Shown here piece after piece: positions 1-6,066 of a stretch of DNA of 10,453 bases. The first letter of the stretch is position 1, and each line of letters starts with the position of its first letter. Under the pieces are notes generated by a model, which did not search any database, was not told where the DNA came from, and worked only from the letters and a program-made list of their open reading frames with translations. The position numbers and the translations under genes are program-made. The stretch comes from Planctomycetaceae bacterium UBA4732 (lineage in GTDB: Bacteria; Planctomycetota; Planctomycetia; Gemmatales; Gemmataceae). The DNA is taken from positions 1-10,453 of the forward strand of contig DHJA01000249.1 of NCBI GenBank assembly GCA_002404095.1, in the 5' to 3' direction.

Positions 1-49
1 TCGACTATTCGCACAGGCTCTCAGAGCCCATGCGCGAAGGGGTGGAAGG

Positions 50-556
50 ATGTCGGAAGACCTACTTCTTGAACTCGAAATGGCGGCCCCTGTCGCGGGG
101 AGCCTCGAAAACATTGAGGATCTCTTGCGCGTTGTCGTACGCGAGGCGGATTGCGCCGTGGAAGGCATGAAGGGTTCGGCGCGCAGGTTTGAGAACGCCT
201 GGCAACGAATCGTCCTGGAGGTTGCTAGGGGACAAACGACAGAGAGCCAGACGGCGCGTCCGCAATTGTTAAGCGCTTTCGACAAACGACTCAGCCTGCT
301 CAAGTATACCCATGCCTTGACCGCGTGGCTTCACAAATTAGGAAGGGCGGGCGCGCCACGTCCCGATGTTCTGGCGCCGGAAATTGCCGGTATGGAGCGA
401 TTGAAGGTCGGAGTGTTCGACCTCTGGCAAACTGCCGATGACCTGGAGGATCTCGCCGCCAGGGATTACCCGCTGACGACGGCCGACCTCGACCAGATCG
501 GGCCGCGCCTTCAGCCGCTGGCTTCATACTATGCGGAAGAAAGCAAGCCGTTCTGA
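50..556 (+). CDS. Hypothetical helical protein (168 aa)
   Basis: I do not recognise this protein. It is 168 aa, has no signal peptide or membrane segment, and reads as mostly alpha-helical: an acidic start (MSEDLLLELEMA), a heptad-like central part around residues 25-60, and a Leu/Asp/Glu-rich segment near residues 120-140. ATG 50 has a good ribosome binding site, GAAGGGG at 36-42, seven bases upstream. The frame is open back to the left edge of the window, so a longer start outside cannot be excluded. Its TGA (554-556) lies 12 bases before the GTG start of the PemK/MazF-like gene, so the two were probably co-transcribed and translationally coupled. An antitoxin role is conceivable from position alone, but it is longer than typical MazE-type antitoxins and shows no DNA-binding motif I can name. 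Confidence 0.7.
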   Translation: MSEDLLLELEMAAPVAGSLENIEDLLRVVVREADCAVEGMKGSARRFENAWQRIVLEVARGQTTESQTARPQLLSAFDKRLSLLKYTHALTAWLHKLGRAGAPRPDVLAPEIAGMERLKVGVFDLWQTADDLEDLAARDYPLTTADLDQIGPRLQPLASYYAEESKPF

Positions 557-568
557 TGGGAGACCGTC

Positions 569-1017
569 GTGTCTTCGCTCTGCCGCGGCCGGATTGTCTG
601 GGTGGAACTTACCGACCCGCAGGGCCGCAACCGCAAGCGCCGCCCGGCCGTGATCGTGACGTGTGTGCGGCGGCGGCGTCGTCGGCGGCGTCGTGCCGCA
701 ACCGCAAGCGCCGCCCGGCCGTGATCGTGACTCCCGACTCGGAAATTGGGACTGACGGCGAGGTGTGGGTCGTCGGCGTCTCCACCCAACTCGCCGAAGC
801 GCCGGCAGAATTCCAGGTGGAACTGCCCTGGGATCGCCGTGGACATCCCCGAACGGGACTGAAAGAACGGTGCGCCGCGGTTTGTACATGGATGGTAAAA
901 GTGAAAGTGGCCGACATCCACGGATTCGCCGGAACCATTCCCGGTCGTCAACTCCTGGACATCCTTACGCGCATCAAGCCCCCTGAGGCACCCGGCAAGC
1001 CCGTAGCGCCGGAGTGA
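569..1017 (+). pseudogene. PemK/MazF-fold protein gene, frameshifted by a 71-bp insertion
   Basis: PemK/MazF proteins are small SH3-like barrel proteins, many of them toxin RNases. From GTG 569 (SD GGGAG at 558-562, six-base spacing) the frame reads CRGRIVWVELTDPQGRNRK then RRPAVIVT, the classic first strands of the fold. It then runs into an Arg-rich stretch and stops at TGA 722-724. The remainder of the fold lies in another frame after a second copy of the same DNA: RRPAVIVTPDSEIG, VWVVGVSTQ, FQVELPW, TGLKERCAAVCTW, and a C-terminal helix LLDILTRI ending at TGA 1015-1017. Removing 71 bp restores one frame of about 125 aa, a normal family length. A continuous ORF also exists from ATG 556 (TGATG overlap with the previous gene), but its first ~50 residues are Ala/Pro/Arg-rich, unlike the family, and it lacks a well-placed SD. 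Probably inactive, unless the insertion is variable in the population or is a sequence error. Confidence 0.75.
624..731 (+). repeat. 37-bp direct repeat with 34-bp low-complexity spacer
   Basis: The 37 bases at 624-660 recur exactly at 695-731, an offset of 71. The 34-base spacer (661-694) ends in two perfect tandem copies of CGGCGGCGTCGT (671-682 and 683-694). The repeat lies inside the PemK/MazF-like coding region and encodes the RNRKRRPAVIVT segment twice, each time in a different frame. The 71-base unit is not a multiple of three, so it switches frame. It looks like a local duplication with filler sequence. Confidence 0.9.
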
Positions 1018-1069
1018 GGCGCCAGATTGTCGGGATTAATATCGACATCCCTGTCCGACGTTTTATTCG

Positions 1070-1591
1070 TCACGCTAATTCCACCATCTCCGCCAGTCCC
1101 GCCGCCACCAGTTCAGGCCCAGTGACATAACGGCCTTCAGCCGTCCATTCGCGCACCAGCGCCTCCGACTCTCCGAATAGACGCGCTTGAAGATCGTCAA
1201 TATCCTTTTCCATTTCCTCGAAATGTTTGGCCCAGTGTCGCGCCTCCTCGGAATTGACGCGCTTCTCACTTTGCCAGCGCATACGGTGAAATAGCATCGT
1301 ACTGTACCTCGTGACCCAACGCGGGCGGCAGGCGGCGAACAACAGCAGCGCCGCCGACGAACACTCGCCGATCACCACCGCCGACGCCGTGAGCCGGCGC
1401 TGTCGCATTAGCGTCAACACCGCCAACGCTCCGAATACGCTGCCGCCGGCCGAGTCGATGTAGAGGACGCACTCGCCGCCGGCCGGAACTTCCAGCAATG
1501 CTTTGACGACATCCGCTTCCCAGTCATCGACCTCGCCGACGACCGCGATCTCTTCCGGTTGTTTGCGCACGCTCCGCTTAGGTTTTGCCAT
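1070..1591 (-). CDS. ClpP-like serine protease homologue (173 aa), catalytic Asp not conserved
   Basis: This belongs to the ClpP/crotonase-fold serine peptidases, whose archetype is the barrel peptidase fed by Clp ATPases. Using ATG 1591, visible motifs are a strand plus oxyanion region IDSAGGSVFGAL (45-56), the nucleophile segment GECSSAALLLFAA (75-87) with Ser79 aligned to the ClpP serine, and TMLFHRM with His102 aligned to the ClpP histidine. The ClpP Asp motif (ERDRFLSAPEA in E. coli) aligns with AEGRYVTGPEL, putting Gly153 at the Asp position. It is about 30 residues shorter than ClpP and has a basic N-terminal tail (AKPKRSVRKQ). A TTG start at 1627 would add 12 residues, but ATG 1591 is preferred; neither has a convincing SD. 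It is transcribed away from the protease cluster at 1677 and converges on the PemK/MazF-like gene. It could be an active peptidase with an altered triad or a non-catalytic ClpP-fold subunit. Confidence 0.8.
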   Translation of the reverse strand: MAKPKRSVRKQPEEIAVVGEVDDWEADVVKALLEVPAGGECVLYIDSAGGSVFGALAVLTLMRQRRLTASAVVIGECSSAALLLFAACRPRWVTRYSTMLFHRMRWQSEKRVNSEEARHWAKHFEEMEKDIDDLQARLFGESEALVREWTAEGRYVTGPELVAAGLAEMVELA

Positions 1592-1628
1592 GAGGATAGG
1601 ATGTACCCGCCGGGAACGGCGCGGCAAG

Positions 1629-1642
1629 GGGGAGCGCTCCCC
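1629..1642. promoter_or_regulatory. Perfect 14-bp palindrome between divergent genes
   Basis: GGGGAGCGCTCCCC is a perfect dyad lying in the 85-base gap between the ClpP-like gene (minus strand, start 1591) and the cluster gene starting at 1677. A symmetric site here could be an operator for both directions, but no regulator gene is visible in the window. It could equally form a small RNA hairpin. Function is inferred from position only. Confidence 0.35.
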
Positions 1643-1676
1643 TTCGGGTCGCGGCTAAACGGGGGCGCTGTGTAGA

Positions 1677-2747
1677 ATGAATTTCATGCAGACGGTCACG
1701 CGCTTCGAGGCGAACCTGTTGCGGCTGCTTTACTACTTCCTGGGACGCGAGCCGGCCGAGTCCGCTCTGGCCTTGGTGGCGGAGCGTTTTACGCCGCCGA
1801 CCTGCCTTGGCCGAACGGCCTTGCGCCTCGTGCAAGACGCCCTAGCGAAAGGGTGTACATCGCTGTTGGCGCGGCGGGGCGGCTGGCGCGTTGAGCGCCA
1901 CTTGCTCGGCGAGCACGTGGTTACGGGCCGGCTATGGCAACGGACGCCGCCGGCCGATCTGACTCTAAAGTTTTCGCGGCACTCCCTGGAATTTCTGATC
2001 TGGATCACGTCGGCGCGGCCGGGCGACAAAGAACCGCACTGGCGCCCGGCCGAGGGAGAGCTAACGCCGGGCGATCTTCTCCTGCTTTATTTCGCTCACC
2101 AGGGGCTGCGCGACAGCGCCGCGAGTTTGGGGGCGGCCGACCTGCGCCGGCGGCCGCCGTTCGTACGACACGGCCTCTGCTGGTTGGCGTACCCGGAGGA
2201 CTTCACCGCCGCCACCGAGGAGTTCGCGCCGGACTTCGCGCCCTGGACAAACGGCGTCGGTGCGACCATGCTGGAGGCTTTGCAGCCGGAATTGGCGGCC
2301 CGGTGGATCGAGGTCGAAGGCGGCAAGGGAAGCATCATTGAATGGCAGCGGATGCGCGATCTCGGCCGGTCGCAGGAGCGTGTGTTGACCGCTTTCCTTG
2401 ATGCCGTCGAGAAGGCCGGACGCCTGGACCTGGCCCGCTTCCTGTTGCGCGCGGGCCATCAGCTTTTGGGCGAACACGCCAGCGCTGCTATGTGGGTGGA
2501 AGGCATGACGAACGCAGGGCCGCGCGTGACCGAGCGCACCACGACCTATCGGAGCGCCCTGGCGTTTTTGCACCAGTTACCGCGGTTGCAGTCCTGGGAG
2601 CGGCGAGCGCGGTCGGTTGGCTATTTCGACGACGGCTATCAGGCGGCCCAACTGTGGAAGGCCGATTGGGAAAGGTACAACGGCGACGCCCTGAACGACC
2701 GCGCCCGGACGATCATTCGACAGCTTGACCCATTAAGTCCAACATAA
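1677..2747 (+). CDS. Hypothetical protein (356 aa), first gene of the AAA-protease cluster
   Basis: I do not recognise a catalytic motif. The protein is 356 aa, apparently cytosolic, and rich in helices and in Trp, Arg and Leu. The N-terminal third (about 1-115) looks like a helical domain (NLLRLLYYFLGREPAESAL), followed by LTPGDLLLLYFAHQGLRD (about 128-145), a Pro/Asp-rich middle, and a C-terminal helical region ending in ADWERYNGDALNDRARTI. ATG 1677 has no clear SD; ATG 1686 in the same frame is an alternative start. It is followed after 31 bases by the coiled-coil gene and then by the AAA protease, suggesting one transcript. By size and context it could be one of the orphan 'X' components that accompany FtsH-like proteins in predicted ternary conflict systems, but I cannot confirm this from sequence alone. 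Confidence 0.7.
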   Translation: MNFMQTVTRFEANLLRLLYYFLGREPAESALALVAERFTPPTCLGRTALRLVQDALAKGCTSLLARRGGWRVERHLLGEHVVTGRLWQRTPPADLTLKFSRHSLEFLIWITSARPGDKEPHWRPAEGELTPGDLLLLYFAHQGLRDSAASLGAADLRRRPPFVRHGLCWLAYPEDFTAATEEFAPDFAPWTNGVGATMLEALQPELAARWIEVEGGKGSIIEWQRMRDLGRSQERVLTAFLDAVEKAGRLDLARFLLRAGHQLLGEHASAAMWVEGMTNAGPRVTERTTTYRSALAFLHQLPRLQSWERRARSVGYFDDGYQAAQLWKADWERYNGDALNDRARTIIRQLDPLSPT

Positions 2748-2778
2748 ACGATGAACAGGATATGAATTGAGGCCGACG

Positions 2779-3351
2779 ATGAGCCGATCCTATCGCATCT
2801 GTGTACGCGAAAGCGTCAGCCGTGTTATCCGCGCGGAGGACCGGGTAAGTACGCACCTGGAAATCTTGGAAGTGTTGCCGCCGGAGGAGATGGCCGGCCT
2901 GCTCGGCGACGAGCTGGAACGTCGCGGCTTTCAGCGACAAGGCGACGGAACTCTAGTCCGCCGAGCCAAGGGTGCGATGGTGACGGTCGATCCGGCCGCT
3001 GGCACGGTGACGGCCACCGTCGAGACGGCGGAAGCGGTGAAGGTTGAGGCCGCGAAGGACGGCCGTGCGCTCGACCTGGCCGGCCGAAATGCGGAGCGCG
3101 TGCGGGAGTCGCTACGACATGAGTTACGGGGCGATCTGGAGAAGAAGGTCGGCGAGAAGGAATTGAGCCTGCAAACCAAAGTGTCGGACGAACTGGAGGC
3201 GCAGCTCGGCGCCTTGCGCGAAGAACTGGATCAGACGGTCAACCGGGTAACGGCGGAGGCGCTGAAGCGCAAGGCAGCGCGGCTCGGCCGGATTAAGGAA
3301 ATTACGGAAGACGCGCAGGCCGGCTCACTCACCATCGTTGTAGAGGTCTAA
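2779..3351 (+). CDS. Hypothetical coiled-coil protein (190 aa) of the AAA-protease cluster
   Basis: A 190-aa protein starting at ATG 2779 with SD GAGG at 2769-2772. The in-frame TTG at 2767 is less likely. Residues 1-85 look like a compact alpha/beta domain: SRSYRICVRESVSRVI, then LEILEVLPPEEMAGLLGDEL, a basic turn, and a strand pair with VTVDPAAGTVTATVE. Residues ~95-170 are a long highly charged helical stretch (RHELRGDLEKKVGEKELS, ELEAQLGALREELDQTVN), a likely coiled coil suited to oligomerisation or docking. A final hydrophobic strand (SLTIVVEV) closes the protein. No enzyme motif or membrane segment is seen. Its place directly before the AAA protease suggests an adaptor, substrate or regulator of that enzyme; this is inference. 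It is probably co-transcribed with the gene ending at 2747. Confidence 0.7.
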   Translation: MSRSYRICVRESVSRVIRAEDRVSTHLEILEVLPPEEMAGLLGDELERRGFQRQGDGTLVRRAKGAMVTVDPAAGTVTATVETAEAVKVEAAKDGRALDLAGRNAERVRESLRHELRGDLEKKVGEKELSLQTKVSDELEAQLGALREELDQTVNRVTAEALKRKAARLGRIKEITEDAQAGSLTIVVEV

Positions 3352-3353
3352 AG

Positions 3354-3432
3354 AACGAACCGCCAAGGCGCCAAGAGCGCCAAGAAGAGGGCAATTGTAT
3401 TCTTGGCGCTCTTGGTGTCTTGGCGGTTCGTT
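3354..3432. repeat. Long hairpin repeat, 32-bp arms
   Basis: The left arm 3354-3385 (begins AACGAACCGCCAAG) and right arm 3401-3432 are inverted copies differing at two positions, both of which become G-U pairs in RNA, so the transcript can pair along all 32 positions. The loop is 15 bases (3386-3400) and contains the small palindrome CAATTG. The arms are built from CGCCAAG-type units, a style I associate with dispersed intergenic palindromes in planctomycetes and cyanobacteria. It fills the gap between the coiled-coil gene (stop 3349-3351) and the AAA-protease gene (start 3453). There is no strong T-tract immediately after the arm, so it may be a stability or attenuation element, or simply an inserted repeat. 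Confidence 0.9.
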
Positions 3433-3452
3433 TTCTTTTCGAGAGGCAGGCC

Positions 3453-5603
3453 ATGTCGGTGTTGATTCAGGAAGCGGATCTGCCGCAGGAGCTGACGGCC
3501 GAGGCCGCCGTCGAGGCCGCTTACACCTCCGAGTTGGCCGAGGCCGCGTCCAAGCTGCAACGCGGCTTGCCCACGCTCATCGAGTGCGATAAAGACTTAG
3601 CGCCATATCTTTATCTGAATATCCGCAATCGACTGCGCTCCGCCGACCTCCGTTGTCTCTACCTTGACGGACGGCCGCGCGACGAGCCGGAAGGCGCCGC
3701 CGTGCCAGTCGGCATGATCGGCACGATGATCGCCCAGCTTCGTGAGGCCGTGCGCGGCGCCGTCGAACGCCGCGTCGTCGTGCTGCCGCATTTGGACTTG
3801 CTCACCACCAGCCAAGGCGGCCTCACCTCCGAAGCGCGCGAAGTCATTCCACTTTTGTACGAGAATCCGGAGCTGGTTTGGCTTGGATTCAAAGACCCGT
3901 CGTTCCCTTTGCCGCGCGTCATCGAAAACCTGTTCCCGCACCGCATCACTCTCCTCGGCATCGCCCGCAACCGTCTGCGGCGCCTCGTCACGCGCAAAGA
4001 AAGTCGTAAATTCGGCCGCGAATTCAACCCCTGGACGCTGTACAAATATGTTTCCGGCGTCAACGCCGTGCGCCTGCGCCGCCTATTGTCCACGCTGGAA
4101 GGGGAGGACTATCCCTCCGACCCGCAACGCGCCTTTCGTCAACTGCGCCAGGCCACCCTCGGCGGCGCCCTCGAAGTGCCGAACGTCAGCCTCGACCGCG
4201 ATGTGGGCGGCTACGCCAAAGTCAAGGAACGGCTGCGCTTCGACGTTCTCGACGTGCTGGCCCGAAAAGATCAGCTCACCGACGAGGAGCAGATTCGGGC
4301 GATGGAGGAGCTGATCCCGAAGGGCATGATCTTTTGGGGGCCGCCCGGCACCGGCAAAACGCTCTTCGCCAAGGCGGTCGCCACGGAGATCGGCGCGGCC
4401 GTCACCATTGTGTCGGGGCCGGAATTAAAGAGTAAATGGGTCGGCGAGAGCGAAGAAAACCTTCGGCAGATCTTCCACAAGGCGCGCCAGTCGGCCCCGT
4501 CGATCATCGTGTTCGACGAGTTGGATTCGTTCGCCTCGGCGCGTGGAACCTATACCGGCTCCGGCGTCGAACATTCGATGGTCAACCAGCTCTTGACCGA
4601 AATGGACGGCTTTCACCGCGACGAAATGGTGTTCGTGGTGGGTACGACCAATTACGTGGAGATCCTCGATCCGGCCCTACTGCGCCCCGGTCGTTTCGAG
4701 TTCCACTTGCACATCCCCTACCCGGACGCCAAGGACCGCCGGGAGATCCTGGACATCTACAATCGCAAAATGGCTCTGCATATGACGGAGGAGGCGCTTC
4801 AGCACGCCGTGCGCCGCACCGGCGAGTACGTGCCGGGGGCCGCGTCCGGCACTCCTTACAGCGGCGACCACCTCAACGCCCTATGCCGGGCCGTCGCCCG
4901 CCTTCATCTGGGCGACCACGACAGGAAATCCGCTCCGGTCCTGGAAACCACGGCCGAGGACGTTGAGCGCGCGATCACGCTTTGGTCGGAGCGACCCGAC
5001 CTGAGCGAAAAGGAGCGGCGGGTGGTGGCCACGCACGAAGCGGGCCACGCCGTCACGTCGCTGTTTTGTCCGCACGCGCCGCCTATCGAGCGGATCTCGA
5101 TTCTCGGCGATGCGGCCGGCGCCCTTGGCTTCGTGCGCTATCAGGACGTCACGCGCCGCTACGTCGTCACGCGAGGCGAACTCCTTGACGATATTTGCGT
5201 CCTTATGGGTGGGCGCGAGGCGGAACACCTGCTGCTCGACGACCTCTCGATTGGCTCGGCTCAGGATCTACAGCGGGCGACGGCCATCGCGCGGGCGTTA
5301 GTGGAGGAGTTTGGCATGGGCGGCGAAGAAGTCGGCGTCGTCCGCTTCCACCACGACACGGAAGCCAGGCGCCGTTCCGATCTGTCCGAGGAGCAGCTGC
5401 GCTCGCTCGATCGGCGCGTACGCGAAGTCCTCGAAGAATGTCGTCAGCGCTGCGTCGCCATCCTGGGCGAAAATCGCGTTTTAGTGGAGACGTTGCGCGA
5501 CCTACTGCTCGAAAAGAAAATTATCGACGCCAAGACTCTGCAATTGAAAGTCGGTAGTCACGTGGAAAAGGAAAAAGCCCGCGTCCGGCTGGAGAAGAAC
5601 TAA
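3453..5603 (+). CDS. Soluble FtsH-like AAA ATPase-zinc metalloprotease (M41) with degenerate N-terminal AAA-like region
   Basis: An ATP-driven unfoldase fused to a zinc peptidase, predicted to degrade or remodel proteins in the cytosol. ATG 3453 gives 716 aa. An earlier TTG (3420) lies inside the hairpin repeat and is rejected. Residues ~1-220 resemble a decayed AAA module: hydrophobic strand VVVLPHLDLL (108-117) like a Walker B, ELVWLGFKD (140-148) like a sensor-1 strand, and no P-loop. The active AAA domain has Walker A GPPGTGKT (296-303), Walker B IIVFDELD (Asp355, Glu356) and an SRH with Arg411 and Arg414 in DPALLRPGRFE. Its pore loop is KWVGESE (328-334), as in Cdc48/katanin ATPases, not the FtsH type. 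The peptidase has HEAGH (528-532) and third ligand Asp605 in AQDLQRAT, so all active-site residues are present. Canonical FtsH has two N-terminal membrane helices; none is seen here. It is coupled to the downstream gene by TAATG. Confidence 0.93.
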   Translation: MSVLIQEADLPQELTAEAAVEAAYTSELAEAASKLQRGLPTLIECDKDLAPYLYLNIRNRLRSADLRCLYLDGRPRDEPEGAAVPVGMIGTMIAQLREAVRGAVERRVVVLPHLDLLTTSQGGLTSEAREVIPLLYENPELVWLGFKDPSFPLPRVIENLFPHRITLLGIARNRLRRLVTRKESRKFGREFNPWTLYKYVSGVNAVRLRRLLSTLEGEDYPSDPQRAFRQLRQATLGGALEVPNVSLDRDVGGYAKVKERLRFDVLDVLARKDQLTDEEQIRAMEELIPKGMIFWGPPGTGKTLFAKAVATEIGAAVTIVSGPELKSKWVGESEENLRQIFHKARQSAPSIIVFDELDSFASARGTYTGSGVEHSMVNQLLTEMDGFHRDEMVFVVGTTNYVEILDPALLRPGRFEFHLHIPYPDAKDRREILDIYNRKMALHMTEEALQHAVRRTGEYVPGAASGTPYSGDHLNALCRAVARLHLGDHDRKSAPVLETTAEDVERAITLWSERPDLSEKERRVVATHEAGHAVTSLFCPHAPPIERISILGDAAGALGFVRYQDVTRRYVVTRGELLDDICVLMGGREAEHLLLDDLSIGSAQDLQRATAIARALVEEFGMGGEEVGVVRFHHDTEARRRSDLSEEQLRSLDRRVREVLEECRQRCVAILGENRVLVETLRDLLLEKKIIDAKTLQLKVGSHVEKEKARVRLEKN

Positions 5604-5872
5604 TGGCAGAATTGACTATCCGCTTAATACCCGATCCGGCTACGGGCAAGAAGAACATCATCGTCGCGCTGCGCTCGGACGCGGATGCGCTGCCGCATGA
5701 GCATGAACTGATGCACCGGGCGTTGGTGGACAAGCTGGTCAACGGCGGCATCCTCAAGGCGAGCGAGGTCGGTCAGATCGTCGTGGAGCGCGAGGCGGAC
5801 GAGAAGGCGCCGGGCCTGGCCGCCAAAGGGCGGGAGCGAGACGAGCGGGCGGCGCTGAAGCAGAGTGAGTAA
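5603..5872 (+). CDS. Small hypothetical protein (89 aa) translationally coupled to the AAA protease
   Basis: An 89-aa protein whose ATG overlaps the TAA of the protease gene (TAATG at 5601-5605), implying coupled translation and stoichiometric production. Residues 1-65 look like a small alpha/beta unit: strand ELTIRLIPDP, strand KNIIVALRSDADAL, helix HEHELMHRALVDKLVNGG, then a strand SEVGQIVVERE. Residues ~66-89 are charged and probably disordered. There is no enzyme motif, signal peptide or membrane segment. It could be an adaptor or inhibitor of the protease, or a ubiquitin-like/YukD-like small partner; the fold cannot be settled by eye. The HxHxxxH-like spacing in its helix is probably incidental. 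Confidence 0.75.
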   Translation: MAELTIRLIPDPATGKKNIIVALRSDADALPHEHELMHRALVDKLVNGGILKASEVGQIVVEREADEKAPGLAAKGRERDERAALKQSE

Positions 5873-6011
5873 TTGCGGCAAGGCGGCGAGGCTTAAGGTT
5901 CCCTGGCGCTGGGGCTGCGCGCCTGCGCGGCCTTGGCCTCCTGCGTCGCGGCCGACTTCGCAAGGCGACCAGTGAAGGCAGCAAAGGATGACTCCCGACC
6001 CCTTTTCTTGC

Positions 6012-6017
6012 TATAAT
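6012..6017 (+). promoter_or_regulatory. -10 element with extended -10 (TGCTATAAT)
   Basis: A perfect TATAAT at 6012-6017 is preceded by TG at 6009-6010, an extended -10. No convincing -35 hexamer is seen. A start near 6024 would give a leader of about 43 bases before ATG 6067. The same TATAAT recurs 634 bases downstream ahead of the paralogue, as part of a duplication. Confidence 0.6.
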
Positions 6018-6025
6018 CCCTTTAT

Positions 6026-6046
6026 GCACCCGTTTTTTTCGGGTGC
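6026..6046 (+). promoter_or_regulatory. 5'-leader hairpin with T7 loop
   Basis: GCACCCG (6026-6032) pairs with CGGGTGC (6040-6046) around a loop of seven T. It would form at the extreme 5' end of the message, upstream of SD AGGAG (6054-6058). The duplicated leader at 6661 onward keeps the arm pair with one mismatch and an altered loop. A 5'-stabilising hairpin is the simplest reading. Confidence 0.5.
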
Positions 6047-6066
6047 GCCCATCAGGAGATAGACCC

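Noticed and set aside
624..731. CRISPR-like repeat-spacer-repeat
   Set aside because: Only two repeat copies, inside a coding region, with a low-complexity spacer; no cas genes are present.
529..951. Minus-strand open frames opposite the PemK/MazF-like gene
   Set aside because: Low-complexity Arg/His/Ala translations driven by the CGG/CGT repeat; no family resemblance.
1029..1067. Possible terminator between the convergent genes
   Set aside because: GGGAT/ATCCC and GTCGG/CCGAC pairings compete and neither gives a strong stem directly before the T-rich TTTTATT.
3420..3452. TTG start extending the AAA protease by 11 residues
   Set aside because: It lies within the hairpin repeat arm, while ATG 3453 has an upstream GAGAGG and begins a sensible protein.
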